Positions 39,254 through 49,549 are shown, counted from the first letter of the stretch. The stretch: 64,000 bases of DNA from Massilia sp. ZL223 (GCF_018119395.1 NZ_JAGPWD010000025.1:1-64000); one strand, 5' to 3'. Program-made: numbers and translations. Notes: generated from the letters alone by a model not told the origin.

Positions 39254-39281
39254 GCTTAACCAATATCGCTTAACCAATATC
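39254..39281. repeat. 14-base tandem direct repeat upstream of hydrolase gene
   Basis: GCTTAACCAATATC occurs twice back to back (39254-39267, 39268-39281), 48 bases before the start of the hydrolase gene. It is AT-richer than its surroundings and could be a doubled regulator site or a slippage duplication. Confidence 0.6.
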
Positions 39282-39329
39282 GATACTGCGCCGCATGTTA
39301 CTGGCATTGCGAGCGCGGAACCACCCGTC

Positions 39330-40256
39330 ATGCCGACCCTGAATGCCAATGGACTGCGCATCGCCTTCGACACCGCGGGCGACCCCAAGGCCGTACCACT
39401 GCTGCTGGTACACGGACTAGGCATGCAGCTGACCGCCTGGCCCGATGAGTTCGTCGAGGGCCTGGTCGAGCTCGGTTTCTATGTGATCCGCTTCGACAAC
39501 CGCGATTGCGGCTTGTCGACCAAGTTCGAGCAGGCCGGCGTTCCCAATCTGTTCCTGGCCCGCCTGAAGTCCAGGCTGGGCTGGTCGCTGCGTCCGGCCT
39601 ATCGCCTCGAGGACATGGCCGAGGATGCGCTGGGCGTGCTGTCCGCGCTGGGCGTGGCGCGTGCCCATGTGGTCGGGGTGTCGATGGGCGGCATGGTGGC
39701 CCAGATCCTGGCGGCCCGTCACCCGCAACGGGTATTGAGCCTGACCTCGATCATGTCGAGCAGCGGCCGGCGCGGCCTGCCGGGCCCGCTGCCGAAAGTG
39801 CGCCAGGCGCTGGCGCGCAAGCCGGCCAACCCCGCCGACCTGGACAGTATCGTCGACCATACGGTCGCCCTGCTGCGGGAAATCGGCAGCCCCGCCTATC
39901 CGACCCCGGAAAAAGCCCTGCGCAAGCGCGTGGCCCGTACTCTGCGGCGCAGCTATTGCCCTGGCGGCCTTGCGCGCCAGATGATGGCGGTGGCCGCCGG
40001 CGGCGACCGCAGCGCCGAGCTGCGCAGGATCGGTGCGCCCACCCTCGTGATCCATGGCGCCGCCGATCCGCTGGTGCCGCTGGCCTGCGGCCAGGACACC
40101 GCCGAGCAGATCCCGGGCGCCCGGCTCGAGGTCATCGAAGGCATGGGCCACGATTTGCCGCCCCAGCTTGTGGAGCGGCTCCTCGCCTTGATCGACGCCC
40201 ATGCCCGGGGTAAGATGCTGCCAGACTCAACACCGCGGCTCTTCGTCAAACAGTGA
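39330..40256 (+). CDS. alpha/beta-fold hydrolase
   Basis: This 308-residue soluble serine hydrolase has an oxyanion region (LLVHGLGMQ), nucleophile Ser in GVSMGGMVAQ, acid Asp in GAADPLVP and His in GMGHDLP. The FDNRDCGLS segment is typical of a common bacterial esterase/peptidase-like group. The substrate is unknown. It overlaps the LD-carboxypeptidase gene (GTGA), which in turn overlaps the FAD oxidoreductase gene, so the three form one transcription unit; a role near cell-wall peptide recycling is possible but unproven. Confidence 0.85.
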   Translation: MPTLNANGLRIAFDTAGDPKAVPLLLVHGLGMQLTAWPDEFVEGLVELGFYVIRFDNRDCGLSTKFEQAGVPNLFLARLKSRLGWSLRPAYRLEDMAEDALGVLSALGVARAHVVGVSMGGMVAQILAARHPQRVLSLTSIMSSSGRRGLPGPLPKVRQALARKPANPADLDSIVDHTVALLREIGSPAYPTPEKALRKRVARTLRRSYCPGGLARQMMAVAAGGDRSAELRRIGAPTLVIHGAADPLVPLACGQDTAEQIPGARLEVIEGMGHDLPPQLVERLLALIDAHARGKMLPDSTPRLFVKQ

Positions 40257-41170
40257 TCACCCCACACATCGGCATCGCCATCGTGGCGCCGGGCGGCTAC
40301 ACGTCCGACCCCGCATCCGTCGAACGCGCCATCACGCGCCTCGAAGCCCAGGGCTGCCTGGTCCATAACTATTACGACCAGGCCGCCATCCACCAGCGCT
40401 TCGGCGGCACCGACGAGGGCCGGCTGGCGCAACTGCATGCCGCCGTAGCCGATCCCGATGTCCAGCTGATCATCGCGCTGCGCGGCGCCTACGGCATGAC
40501 CCGGCTGCTGCCGGAGATCGACTTCGAGGCCATCGCGGCCAGCGGCAAGATCGTGGTCGGCTTTTCCGACGTGACGGCCCTGCAGATGGGCCTGCTGGCC
40601 AAAACCGGCGCCCTGAGCTATGCCGGGCCGATGATCGCCGGCGACTTTGGCGCCAGGGAGACCGATCCCTTCACCATCGACCAGTTCTGGCGCTGCCTGG
40701 CCGGGCCGACCCATACCATCCGCGAGCAGGCCGCCGGGAACCCGGAACTGGAAGTCTGCGGCACCGTCTGGGGCGGCAACCTGGCGATGATCGTCTCGCT
40801 GCTGGGCACGCCGTACTTCCCGCGGGTGGAGGGCGGCATCCTGTATGTGGAAGACATCAACGAGCATCCTTACCGGGTGGAGCGCATGCTGCTCCAGCTG
40901 CAGCAGGCCGGTGTGCTGGACCGGCAGCGCGCCGTGATCCTGGGCGACTTGTCCGGCTACCGGCTCAGCCCGCAGGACAACGGCTACGATTTCGACGCGA
41001 TGCTGGCCTACCTGCGCGCGACACTGCCGGTGCCGGTCCTGACCGGCCTGAGCTTTGGCCATATCCAGCGCCGGGTGACCATTCCCTTCGGCGCCCAGGG
41101 CCGCCTGGTCTCGAACGCCGGGGGCTTCACGCTCACGCTATCGGATTACCCGACGGTCCGCCGTGGCTGA
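40253..41170 (+). CDS. ldcA: LD-carboxypeptidase (muramoyltetrapeptide carboxypeptidase)
   Basis: LdcA (family S66) removes the terminal D-Ala from murein tetrapeptides in the cytoplasm during peptidoglycan recycling. The 305-residue protein has RGAYGMTRLL, the nucleophile Ser in VGFSDVTALQ, the Glu segment VWGGNLAMIVSLLGT, and the C-terminal catalytic His in LSFGHIQRR. The start is GTG 40253, overlapping the previous stop. It is followed by an 8-base overlap with the FAD oxidoreductase gene. Confidence 0.92.
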   Translation: MITPHIGIAIVAPGGYTSDPASVERAITRLEAQGCLVHNYYDQAAIHQRFGGTDEGRLAQLHAAVADPDVQLIIALRGAYGMTRLLPEIDFEAIAASGKIVVGFSDVTALQMGLLAKTGALSYAGPMIAGDFGARETDPFTIDQFWRCLAGPTHTIREQAAGNPELEVCGTVWGGNLAMIVSLLGTPYFPRVEGGILYVEDINEHPYRVERMLLQLQQAGVLDRQRAVILGDLSGYRLSPQDNGYDFDAMLAYLRATLPVPVLTGLSFGHIQRRVTIPFGAQGRLVSNAGGFTLTLSDYPTVRRG

Positions 41171-42437
41171 GCGGCTCGGGCAGCATACCTATTACAGGGC
41201 GAGTTCTTCGCCCGACAGCTATCCATCCCTGCAGGGCGAGCGCGAATGCGCCGTTTGCATCATCGGCGCCGGCTTCGCCGGCCTGGGCACGGCGATGTCG
41301 CTGGCCGAGCGCGGCGAGCGCGACGTGGTCGTGCTGGAGGCCGAGGAGGTCGGCCACGGCGCTTCGGGCCGCAACGGCGGCTTCGTGTTCGGCGGTTTCT
41401 CGCTCGGCGAGCGGGCGCTCCAGCGCAGCGCCGGGACGGCCGCCCGCCAGCTGTACGGCGACACCCTGGCGGCGGTGGGCCTGATCCGCGAACGTATCCG
41501 CCGCCACGACATCGCCTGCGAAGCCCGCGAGAGCGGGGTCATCCTGGCCAACTGGTTCAACGACGACCGCATCCTGTTCGAGCAGCAGCGTTTCATGGCC
41601 GAGCACATGGGGGTGCAATGGCAGCACCTGGGCCGGGACGAGTTGTCCGACCGGCTGCGGACGCGCCGCTACAAGGGCGGCCTGTTCGAGCCGGGCGGCT
41701 TCCATTTCCACCCGCTGAAATACGCCCAGGGCCTGGCGCGCACCCTGGCCCGGTCCGGCGTCACGATCCACGAGCGCAGCCGCGTCACGTCGATCCGCCG
41801 CCGCGAGGGCGGCTGGCTGGTCGTGACGGCGCAGGGAACGGTGGCGGCGCGCGAACTGGTGGTCTGCTGCGGCGGCTATCTGGCCAGCCTGCACCGGCGG
41901 CTGCGCGCCGCCATCCTGCCGATCGCCACCTATGTGATGGCCACCGAGCCGCTGGGCGAGCGCCTGGCCTCGAGCATCCGCACCGAGGCGGCGGTCTACG
42001 ACACCCGCTTCGCCTTCGACTATTACCGGGCCTTGCCGGACACCCGACTATTGTGGGGCGGCCGCATTTCGATCCTGCACCGCTCGCCGCGCGCCGTGGC
42101 CAGGCTGCTCTACGGCGACATGCTGAAGGTCTATCCCCAGCTCAAGGGGGTGCGGGTCGAACATGCGTGGAGCGGCCTGATGAGCTACGCGCGCCACAAG
42201 ATGCCCCAGGTCGGCCGCCTTCCGGACGGATTGTGGTACGGCATGGGCTTCGGCGGCCACGGCGTCGCCCCGACCACCCTGGCCGGCGAATTGCTGGCCG
42301 GTGCGCTGACCGGGGACGGCGGCCGCCTGCGCCAGTACGCGCGCTGGGGCTTGCTATGGACCGGCGGTCCGGCCGGCCTGGCGGCGGCCCAGGCGGCTTA
42401 CTGGTACTACGGCCTGCGCGACCTGCTGCGCCGCTAG
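41163..42437 (+). CDS. DAO-type FAD-dependent oxidoreductase
   Basis: This 424-residue flavoenzyme resembles PuuB-like gamma-glutamylputrescine oxidases and other amino-acid oxidases. It has an FAD-binding motif (CIIGAGFAGLGTAMSLAERG), the DAO signature GHGASGRNGGFVFGG, and a C-terminal GMGFGGHGVAPTTLAGELLAGAL. A hydrophobic helix near the C-terminus (GPAGLAAAQAAYWYYGL) may attach it to the membrane. The substrate is unknown; a role in amine or D-amino-acid use beside peptidoglycan recycling is an inference from the overlapping ldcA. Start GTG 41163. Confidence 0.82.
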   Translation: MAERLGQHTYYRASSSPDSYPSLQGERECAVCIIGAGFAGLGTAMSLAERGERDVVVLEAEEVGHGASGRNGGFVFGGFSLGERALQRSAGTAARQLYGDTLAAVGLIRERIRRHDIACEARESGVILANWFNDDRILFEQQRFMAEHMGVQWQHLGRDELSDRLRTRRYKGGLFEPGGFHFHPLKYAQGLARTLARSGVTIHERSRVTSIRRREGGWLVVTAQGTVAARELVVCCGGYLASLHRRLRAAILPIATYVMATEPLGERLASSIRTEAAVYDTRFAFDYYRALPDTRLLWGGRISILHRSPRAVARLLYGDMLKVYPQLKGVRVEHAWSGLMSYARHKMPQVGRLPDGLWYGMGFGGHGVAPTTLAGELLAGALTGDGGRLRQYARWGLLWTGGPAGLAAAQAAYWYYGLRDLLRR

Positions 42438-42599
42438 GCCGGCTTGGCCAGCCGCGCGCGTTTCATCCACAGCGCATTTTGGCCGAAAACAAGTGACAAT
42501 ACAACATCGGCGCCGCCTCCCAAGGAGGGGCCCGGGATGGTAGAATAGCCGGTTATCCGATCGGCGAAATCCGCCGACCAACGCTTCCAAAGGTACACC

Positions 42600-44201
42600 G
42601 TGCTCTCTACTGCCAATATCACGATGCAATTCGGCGCCAAGCCGCTGTTCGAAAACATTTCCGTCAAGTTCGGCGAAGGCAACCGCTACGGCCTGATCGG
42701 CGCGAACGGCTGCGGCAAGTCGACTTTCATGAAGATCCTCGGCGGCGACCTCGAGCCGTCCGCCGGCAACGTCAGCCTGGACCCGGGCGAGCGTCTCGGC
42801 AAGCTGCGCCAGGACCAGTTCGCCTACGAAGACGTGCGCGTGCTCGACGTCGTCATGATGGGCCACACCGAGCTGTGGAACGCCATCTCGGAGCGCGACG
42901 CCATCTACGCGAACCCGGAAGCGACCGACGAAGACTACATGCGCGCCGCCGAGCTCGAAGGCAAGGTCGCGGAATACGACGGCTATTCGGCCGAAGCGCG
43001 CGCCGGCGAGCTGCTGCTCGGCCTGGACATCGCCAGCGACCTGCACCAGGGCCCGATGAGCGCCGTGGCGCCCGGCTGGAAGCTGCGCGTGCTGCTGGCC
43101 CAGGCCCTGTTCTCGAATCCGGACATCCTGCTGCTGGACGAACCGACCAACAACCTGGACATCAACACGATCCGCTGGCTGGAAGACATCCTCAACGAGC
43201 GCAACTCGACGATGATCATCATTTCCCACGACCGCCACTTCCTGAACCAGGTCTGCACCCACGTGGCCGACATGGACTACGGCACCCTGAAGGTCTATCC
43301 GGGCAACTACGACGACTACATGCTGGCGTCGACCCAGGCCCGCAACCAGCAGCTCGCCAACAATGCCAAGGCCAAGGAAAAGGTCGCGGAACTGCAGGAC
43401 TTCGTGCGCCGCTTCTCGGCCAACAAGTCCAAGGCGCGCCAGGCGACCTCGCGCGCCAAGCAGATCGACAAGATCAAGATCGAGGAATTCAAGCCTTCCT
43501 CGCGCGCCTATCCCTTCGTGCGCTTCGAAGGCGAGAAGAAGCTGCACCGCCTGGCGGTGGAGACCGAAGGCCTGTCGAAAGCCTATGACCGCCAGCTGTT
43601 CAAGAACTTCTCGATCATGGTCGAGGCCGGCGAACGCATCGCGATCATCGGCGCCAACGGCGCCGGCAAGACCACCTTGCTGCGCTGCATCGGCGGCAAG
43701 GAGATCACCGGCCTCGACGCCGACCAGGGCCGCGTGAAGTGGGCCGAGAACGCCAACGTCGGCTACATGCCGCAGGATCCGACCGAAGAATTCGCCGGCG
43801 GCGAGAACCTGACCGACTGGATGGGCCAGTGGACCCAGGAAGGTGACGACGACCAGGCCGTGCGATCCATCCTGGGCCGCCTGCTGTTCGGCGGCGATGA
43901 AGTGAAGAAATCGGTGAAAGTGCTGTCCGGTGGCGAAAAGGGCCGCATGATGTACGGCAAGCTGATGCTGGGCCGCCACAACGTCATGCTGCTGGACGAG
44001 CCGACCAACCACATGGACATGGAATCGATCGAGTCCCTCAACATCGCGCTCGACAAGTACGCCGGCACCCTGGTGTTCGTGTCGCACGACCGCGAATTCG
44101 TGTCCTCGCTGGCCACCCGCATCCTGGAGATCCGCGAGAACGAGATCGTCGATTTCCAGGGCAACTACGAGGAATACCTGAAGAGCCAGGGCATCGACTG
44201 A
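42600..44201 (+). CDS. ybiT: ABC-F ATPase, YbiT type
   Basis: ABC-F proteins act on the ribosome rather than in transport. The 533-residue protein has two ATPase domains: Walker [10 protein letters not shown] and GANGAGKTT, Walker [12 protein letters not shown] and [11 protein letters not shown], and a charged inter-domain linker (about 245-300). The first domain reads APGWKLR where LSGG would be; the E. coli YbiT family has this too, so it is not decay. The second domain has LSGGEKGR. The start GTG 42600 precedes [11 protein letters not shown], the usual N-terminus. It is monocistronic, upstream of nadA. Confidence 0.92.
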   Translation: MLSTANITMQFGAKPLFENISVKFGEGNRYGLIGANGCGKSTFMKILGGDLEPSAGNVSLDPGERLGKLRQDQFAYEDVRVLDVVMMGHTELWNAISERDAIYANPEATDEDYMRAAELEGKVAEYDGYSAEARAGELLLGLDIASDLHQGPMSAVAPGWKLRVLLAQALFSNPDILLLDEPTNNLDINTIRWLEDILNERNSTMIIISHDRHFLNQVCTHVADMDYGTLKVYPGNYDDYMLASTQARNQQLANNAKAKEKVAELQDFVRRFSANKSKARQATSRAKQIDKIKIEEFKPSSRAYPFVRFEGEKKLHRLAVETEGLSKAYDRQLFKNFSIMVEAGERIAIIGANGAGKTTLLRCIGGKEITGLDADQGRVKWAENANVGYMPQDPTEEFAGGENLTDWMGQWTQEGDDDQAVRSILGRLLFGGDEVKKSVKVLSGGEKGRMMYGKLMLGRHNVMLLDEPTNHMDMESIESLNIALDKYAGTLVFVSHDREFVSSLATRILEIRENEIVDFQGNYEEYLKSQGID

Positions 44202-44262
44202 TGAGGCAGGGCAGGGCGACCTGCCCTCTGCAGCTTCCGTTTCATTGTGAGATCATAGCTTT

Positions 44263-45399
44263 ATGAACACAGTCCTTCCGATCAAGACCTACGAATACGA
44301 CCGCCCGGTCGCCGGCGCCGCCTGCACCGCCGAAGCCTGGGCCCGTACGCCCGCCGCGCCGAGCGCGGCCGAAAAAACCGAGCTCAAGGAACGCATCCGC
44401 CGCCTGCTCAAGGAGCGCGATGCGGTGCTGGTGGCCCACTATTACGTGGACGCCGACCTGCAGGACCTGGCCGAGGAAACCGGCGGCTGCGTCTCGGACT
44501 CGCTGGAAATGGCGCGTTTCGGGCGCGACCACCCGGCCAAGACCCTGGTGGTCGCCGGCGTGCGCTTCATGGGCGAAACCTCGAAGATCCTGAACCCGGA
44601 AAAGACGGTCTTGATGCCGGACCTGGACGCGACCTGCTCGCTGGACCTGGGCTGCCCGGCCGACGAGTTCGCGGCCTTCTGCGACCAGCATCCGGACCGC
44701 ACGGTGGTCGTGTACGCCAACACCAGCGCCGCCGTGAAGGCGCGCGCCGACTGGATGGTGACCTCGTCGATCGGCCTGGACATCGTCAAGCACCTGCACG
44801 AGCAGGGCAAGAAGATCCTGTGGGCGCCGGACCGCCACCTGGGCGCCTGGATCCAGAAGCAGACCGGCGCCGACATGCTGCTGTGGCAAGGTTCCTGCCT
44901 GGTGCACGACGAATTCAAGGGCATCGAACTCGACCTGCTCAAGGCCGAGCACCCGGACGCCAAGGTGCTGGTGCACCCGGAATCGCCGGCTTCGGTGGTG
45001 GCCCAGGCCGACGTGGTCGGCTCGACCACCCAGCTGATCAACGCCGCGCGCGACCTGGACGCCAGCACCTTCATCGTCGCCACCGACAACGGCATCCTGC
45101 ACAAGATGCGCATGGCCGCGCCGGGCAAGACCTTCATCGAAGCCCCGACCGCCGGCAACAGCGCGACCTGCAAGAGCTGCGCCCACTGCCCGTGGATGGC
45201 CATGAACGGCCTGCGCAACCTGGCCGAAGTGCTGGAGAGCGGCGCCAACCAGGTGCACGTCGATCCGGAGATTGGCCGCCAGGCCAAGCGCGCGATCGAC
45301 CGCATGCTGGACTTCGCCGCCGCCAAGAAGGCCAAGGCGCTGCCGCAAGGCGCGCTGGAGCAGAACGCGACCCTGTTCTCGGGAGTGGGCCCGGCATGA
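44263..45399 (+). CDS. nadA: quinolinate synthase NadA
   Basis: NadA condenses iminoaspartate with dihydroxyacetone phosphate to quinolinate, the second step of de novo NAD synthesis, using a 4Fe-4S cluster. The 378-residue protein has the three cluster cysteines in the family contexts: [23 protein letters not shown] and [12 protein letters not shown]. It also has [18 protein letters not shown] at the substrate site. It overlaps nadC by 4 bases (ATGA). The partner nadB lies 4.2 kb away on the other strand. Confidence 0.95.
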   Translation: MNTVLPIKTYEYDRPVAGAACTAEAWARTPAAPSAAEKTELKERIRRLLKERDAVLVAHYYVDADLQDLAEETGGCVSDSLEMARFGRDHPAKTLVVAGVRFMGETSKILNPEKTVLMPDLDATCSLDLGCPADEFAAFCDQHPDRTVVVYANTSAAVKARADWMVTSSIGLDIVKHLHEQGKKILWAPDRHLGAWIQKQTGADMLLWQGSCLVHDEFKGIELDLLKAEHPDAKVLVHPESPASVVAQADVVGSTTQLINAARDLDASTFIVATDNGILHKMRMAAPGKTFIEAPTAGNSATCKSCAHCPWMAMNGLRNLAEVLESGANQVHVDPEIGRQAKRAIDRMLDFAAAKKAKALPQGALEQNATLFSGVGPA

Positions 45400-46271
45400 C
45401 GACCCTGCGCAATCCCTTCATCGACGACAACGCCTTCGACGAAAAACTGCAGGCGGCGTTCGAGCAGAACATCCTGGCCGCCTTGCTGGAAGACGTCGGC
45501 ACCGGCGACCTGACAGGCATGCTGGTCCCGGGCGACACCCGCGTCCAGGCGCGGGTCATCGTGCGCGAAGCCGCCGTGCTGTGCGGCGCGCCCTGGTTCG
45601 AGGGCGTGATGCTGGCCGTCGACCAGGACCTGGACATCGACTGGAAATACGCCGAGGGCGACCTGATGAGCGCGGACTCCGTGGTCTGCACCATCGCCGG
45701 CTCGCCGCGCTCGCTGCTGACCGCCGAGCGCGCGGCCCTGAACTTCATGCAGCTGCTGTCGGGCGTGGCAACCGTCACCCGCAAGTACGTGGACATTATC
45801 GCCGGCACCAGTGCCGCGATCCTCGACACCCGCAAGACCCTGCCGGGCCTGCGCCTGGCGCAGAAGTACGCGGTGCGCGTGGGCGGCGGCAAGAACCAGC
45901 GCATGGCCCTCTACGACGGCATCCTGATCAAGGAAAACCACATCGCGGCGGCCGGCGGCGTGACCAACGCGCTCAAGGCGGCCGACGCCCTGAACGCCGG
46001 CGTGCCGGTGCAGATCGAGGTGGAAACCATCGTCCAGCTGGAAGAAGCGCTGGCGGCCGGCGTCAAGTCGGTCCTGCTGGATAACTTCGACCTGGACATG
46101 ATGCGCGAAGCGGTCAAGGTGAATGCCGGCCGCGCGCTGCTCGAAGCCTCGGGCGGCGTCAACATCGGCACCGTGCGCGCCATTGCCGAGACCGGCGTGG
46201 ACCGCATCTCGATCGGCAGCCTGACCAAGGACGTGCGCGCGACCGACTACTCGCTGCGTATCGTCGGCTGA
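45396..46271 (+). CDS. nadC: nicotinate-nucleotide pyrophosphorylase (carboxylating) NadC
   Basis: NadC (quinolinate phosphoribosyltransferase) makes nicotinate mononucleotide from quinolinate and PRPP. The 291-residue protein has [10 protein letters not shown], the substrate-binding [10 protein letters not shown] and [13 protein letters not shown], and the C-terminal [11 protein letters not shown]. The start ATG 45396 overlaps the nadA stop. A small membrane-protein gene starts on its last base, so nadA, nadC and that gene form one operon. Confidence 0.95.
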   Translation: MTTLRNPFIDDNAFDEKLQAAFEQNILAALLEDVGTGDLTGMLVPGDTRVQARVIVREAAVLCGAPWFEGVMLAVDQDLDIDWKYAEGDLMSADSVVCTIAGSPRSLLTAERAALNFMQLLSGVATVTRKYVDIIAGTSAAILDTRKTLPGLRLAQKYAVRVGGGKNQRMALYDGILIKENHIAAAGGVTNALKAADALNAGVPVQIEVETIVQLEEALAAGVKSVLLDNFDLDMMREAVKVNAGRALLEASGGVNIGTVRAIAETGVDRISIGSLTKDVRATDYSLRIVG

Positions 46272-46585
46272 TGTCGACCGCCAGGCTCAAGCGGGCGATG
46301 GGCTCGCGGCTGTTCTGGCTGGGCTTCGGCCTGCTGCTGGGACTGCCTCAGATCGCCGACGGGGTGCGCTACGACCTGAACGGCGAGCTGTTCTTCGGCG
46401 TCGGCATGGTCCTGCTGGGGATCCGCGGCTTCCTGCGCCCGGTCGTGATCGGCCGCGCCCTGCGCATGAAGGCGGACAGCGAGGCCGACACCATCGGCTC
46501 GCCGAAGCTGATCGGCGCGCTGTCGCTGGCGATGGCCGCTTTCATCGTCATTGGCGCGGTGCTGAAGGTCCTTTCCCGGCCCTAA
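46271..46585 (+). CDS. small membrane protein in the nad operon
   Basis: This 104-residue protein has three hydrophobic segments (LFWLGFGLLLGLPQIA, LFFGVGMVLLGIRGFL, LIGALSLAMAAFIVIGAVLKVL). It has no recognised domain. It begins on the last base of nadC (TGATG), which implies co-translation, and ends next to a convergent hydrolase gene. Function unknown; the nad context is suggestive only. Confidence 0.7.
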   Translation: MSTARLKRAMGSRLFWLGFGLLLGLPQIADGVRYDLNGELFFGVGMVLLGIRGFLRPVVIGRALRMKADSEADTIGSPKLIGALSLAMAAFIVIGAVLKVLSRP

Positions 46586-46586
46586 G

Positions 46587-47633
46587 CTAGACCCCGCTTT
46601 CGCTGGCGCGTGCCAGCGCCTCCGCGCGCGGACTGCGCAGCACGACCGGCTCGCCCACCTGGGCCGCGATCCCGTCGATGGCCGCCAGCACCTTTTCGGG
46701 ATGGGCATAGTGGAACATGTGGCCGGTGCCCGGCTCCAGTTCCAGCTGGCTGTTGTGCAAGCCCTCATGCAGCCGCTCCGCATTGTGGCCCGACGTGGCG
46801 ACCTTGTCCTGGGTGCCGGCCAGGATCGTCGCCGGCACTTTCAGTTCCCCATAGCGCCTGGACAGCGACATAGCGGCCGGGATCATCATCGCGCTTTCCG
46901 CCGCGGCGGCGCGCAGCTGCTTGGGCCGCAGCGCCATCCACACCGGCATGCCGCTGAAGCGCTCGGAGATCGGCATCGGGGAGAAGGCGCGCTTGATTAC
47001 CGGGCGCCAGATCATGCGCGACACCAGGGGCGAGACCGTGTAGCGCATCAGGTCGCCGATCACGGGCACGGCGGGCGGCGAGGACAGCGGCGCATCCAGC
47101 CGCACACTGGGGTAGTAATAGCCCGACATCAGGACCAGGCCGCGCACGAAGTCCGGCACCTGCAAGCCCATCGCCAGCGCAACCATGGTGCCCCAGGAAT
47201 GGCCGAGGACGATGGCGGAATCGACGCCGATCTCCTGCAGCGCGTGGTGCAGCAGGCGCGCCTGCTTGTCCGGGGTCCACACGGTAGTGCGCGGCCGCTC
47301 GCTATAGCCGAAGCCGGGGCGGTCGAAGGCGATCACGCGATAGTGGCTGGACGCCATGTCGAGCAGGCCGCTGAGCTCGAAATCCTTCGAATACACGCCA
47401 TTGCCGTGCAGGAGGACCAGCGCCGGGCCTTCGCCGCGCTCCAGGTAATGCAGGCGCACGCCGTCCACGGTCACGAACTTGCCTTCGGGCGGATGCTCGC
47501 GCTCCACCTGGCGGGTACGGGCCTGGACGAACAGCCAGGAAGCAGCCAGGCCGGCGGCGGCCCACAGCAGTCCGGGACGCAGGCCCGAGGAAGGCCGGGA
47601 GCGCATGGAATAGCTTCGGTAAGAATCGTTCAC
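46587..47633 (-). CDS. membrane-anchored alpha/beta hydrolase
   Basis: This 348-residue hydrolase has an N-terminal anchor helix (about 20-37, GLLWAAAGLAASWLFVQA). The catalytic set is LLHGNGVYSKDFE (oxyanion region), Ser in LGHSWGTM, Asp in GTQDKV and His in GTGHMFHYAH. Substrate unknown. It is probably co-transcribed with the sirtuin gene upstream, which it overlaps by 4 bases. Confidence 0.85.
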   Translation of the reverse strand: MNDSYRSYSMRSRPSSGLRPGLLWAAAGLAASWLFVQARTRQVEREHPPEGKFVTVDGVRLHYLERGEGPALVLLHGNGVYSKDFELSGLLDMASSHYRVIAFDRPGFGYSERPRTTVWTPDKQARLLHHALQEIGVDSAIVLGHSWGTMVALAMGLQVPDFVRGLVLMSGYYYPSVRLDAPLSSPPAVPVIGDLMRYTVSPLVSRMIWRPVIKRAFSPMPISERFSGMPVWMALRPKQLRAAAAESAMMIPAAMSLSRRYGELKVPATILAGTQDKVATSGHNAERLHEGLHNSQLELEPGTGHMFHYAHPEKVLAAIDGIAAQVGEPVVLRSPRAEALARASESGV

Positions 47634-48523
47634 AGTGTTCCCCTATGGTCGATGAGGGCGGGCGGCAGCCCGGGTGGACGCGCATCCAGCAACTGCGCCA
47701 CCAGCGGCAGCACGTGCTCGGCGGATTCGTCGAGCTTCAGGTGCAGCAGGTCGTCGGCCCGCGTGCGGCCGAGGTTGAGGGCGGCGATCGGCTTGCCGCT
47801 CTGGGTCGCCATGCGGCAGAAGCGGAAGCCCGAGTACACCATCAGCGAGGAGCCGATCACCAGCAGCGAATCGGCCGTTTCCATTTGCGCCAGTGCGCAG
47901 GCCGTGCGCGCCGCCGGCACGTTATCGCCGAAGAAAACGACGTCCGGCATCAGGGCGCCGCCGCAATGGACGCAGTGCGGCAGCCTGAAGTCGGTCAGCG
48001 CGTCGGGTTCGAGCGCGGCATCGCCGTCGGGCAGCGGCATCGCCATCGACTGGGCGACGTCCGGATTGGCCTCCTCGAGCTGGGCCTGGACGAAGGCGCG
48101 CGGAAACTGGGCTTCGCAGGCGAGGCATTTCACGTGGTGGATGTTGCCGTGCAGCTCGAGCACGGCGTGGCTGCCGGCCTGGTGGTGCAGGCCGTCGACG
48201 TTCTGGGTCAGGATGAAACCGATCCTGCCGCTGGCCTCGAGCGCGGCCAGCGCCTGGTGGCCGGCGTTGGGCGTGGCCTTGGCCAGCACCGGCCAGCCGA
48301 CCATGCTGCGCGCCCAGTAGCGGCGCTGGACGGCCTCGGAACGGCGGAACTCGGGACCCTGGATCGGCTGCTTGCCGCGCCGCGTGCCGTCACGGTCGCG
48401 GTAGTCGGGAATGCCGGACGCGGTCGACAAGCCGGCCCCGGTCAGCACCAGGGTGCGGGTGTGCCGCTCGAGGAAGGCGGCCAGTTCCTCCGCGCGGTCC
48501 TGAACGGTAAATGCTTCTGCCAT
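47630..48523 (-). CDS. SIR2-family NAD-dependent protein deacylase
   Basis: Sirtuins remove acyl groups from lysines at the cost of NAD. The 297-residue protein has GAGLSTASGIPDYRD, LTQNVDGLHHQAGS, the catalytic His in LELHGN, and two zinc CxxC pairs (CLAC and CVHC). Later motifs are DVVFFGDNVP and GSSLMVYSG. It belongs to the class with a longer zinc insert common in proteobacteria. It sits between nadA-nadC and nadB, the genes that make its co-substrate. Confidence 0.92.
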   Translation of the reverse strand: MAEAFTVQDRAEELAAFLERHTRTLVLTGAGLSTASGIPDYRDRDGTRRGKQPIQGPEFRRSEAVQRRYWARSMVGWPVLAKATPNAGHQALAALEASGRIGFILTQNVDGLHHQAGSHAVLELHGNIHHVKCLACEAQFPRAFVQAQLEEANPDVAQSMAMPLPDGDAALEPDALTDFRLPHCVHCGGALMPDVVFFGDNVPAARTACALAQMETADSLLVIGSSLMVYSGFRFCRMATQSGKPIAALNLGRTRADDLLHLKLDESAEHVLPLVAQLLDARPPGLPPALIDHRGTL

Positions 48524-48623
48524 GTTGCGAAATCCTCCCTATGCATGGGATCGTAGCATCCTTGGCGCGGGGCTTGGAACACGATTCCATGGCTACATAC
48601 CGGCGCCTCGGCAGGCCGGCGAA

Positions 48624-49523
48624 TTAGCGGGCGGACACTGCGATCCCGCCGACGATCATGGCGAAGGCCAGCACATGGTAGAGATGCGGCGGCTCGCCCA
48701 GGAAAGCCGAGGACAGCAGAGCCGTGAACAGCGGCGTGAGGTTGATGAAGAACGCCCCGATGCTGGGACCGGCGCGCTGCACGCCGGCGCCCCAGAAACG
48801 CATGGCCAGGATCGCCGGGCCGATGGCCACGTAGAGCAAGGCCGCGGCCAGCTGCCAGCTCCAGACGATCGCGACGTCCTTGAGCGCCCATTCGCCGCCC
48901 GCCAGCGCGGCCGACCACAGCACCCCGTAGGCCACCTGGGCCAGCAGGAAGGCGGCCCAGTCCTGGCGCAGCGCGGGCACGTCCTTCTGCTGCATCAGCA
49001 TCCAGCTGTAGAAGGACCAGGCAATGGTCGCCAGGATCATGTACAGGTCGCCGACCACCAGGCGCAGCGCGGCCAGCTGTTCCAGGTCGCCCCGGCACAT
49101 GACCACCAGCACCCCGAGGATGGACAGGATCGCCCCGGCCACCTGGCGGCGCTTGACCGGCACCCCGTAGAACAGGCGCCCGACCAGCAGCATCCAGAAC
49201 GGAATTCCCGACGCCACCAGGGTGACGTTGATCGGGGTGGAGGTCTGCAGGGCCAGGTATTGCAGCGAGTTGTACAGGCCCACGCTGAGCAGGCCCAGGA
49301 CGCAGTAGCGGCGCCAGTTCATCCTTACCCCGCTGCCGGCGCGCAGGGCGGCCCGCCCGAGCGGCACGAGGATAGCCAGCGCGAGCACCCAGCGGATCAG
49401 GTTCAGGGTCATCGGCGGCACGGCGTCGCGCACCAGGCGGCCGACGACGGCGTTGCCGGCCCACAAGACGGGTGGAATCGTCAGGGCCAGTATGGTGGAG
49501 GGGGTGAGGGCTTGGCGGTTCAT
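48624..49523 (-). CDS. EamA/DMT-superfamily transporter
   Basis: This 299-residue inner-membrane protein has ten predicted membrane helices in two EamA repeats. The first starts PPVLWAGNAVVGRLVRDAVPPMTLNLIRW, read in pieces, and the second includes GPSIGAFFINLTPLFTALLSSAFLGEP. Such proteins usually export amino acids or metabolites; the substrate is not predictable. It starts at ATG 49523 and lies downstream of nadB on the same strand, separated by a hairpin. Confidence 0.88.
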   Translation of the reverse strand: MNRQALTPSTILALTIPPVLWAGNAVVGRLVRDAVPPMTLNLIRWVLALAILVPLGRAALRAGSGVRMNWRRYCVLGLLSVGLYNSLQYLALQTSTPINVTLVASGIPFWMLLVGRLFYGVPVKRRQVAGAILSILGVLVVMCRGDLEQLAALRLVVGDLYMILATIAWSFYSWMLMQQKDVPALRQDWAAFLLAQVAYGVLWSAALAGGEWALKDVAIVWSWQLAAALLYVAIGPAILAMRFWGAGVQRAGPSIGAFFINLTPLFTALLSSAFLGEPPHLYHVLAFAMIVGGIAVSAR

Positions 49524-49531
49524 CAGGAAAG

Positions 49532-49549
49532 CGGCCCGCCTAAGCGGGC
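49532..49549 (-). terminator. hairpin between nadB and the EamA gene
   Basis: A perfect 7-base stem GGCCCGC/GCGGGCC with a 4-base loop lies just after the nadB stop on the minus strand. The following T run is weak, so it may attenuate rather than stop transcription. Confidence 0.55.

Noticed and set aside
42600-44201. Broken LSGG signature in the first ATPase domain of the ABC-F protein
   Set aside because: E. coli YbiT has the same APGWKLR sequence, so it is a family trait and not a defect.
44202-44262. Riboswitch or regulator site upstream of nadA
   Set aside because: Only a short GC-rich inverted repeat (GGGCAG/CTGCCC) is visible, with no recognisable conserved aptamer.
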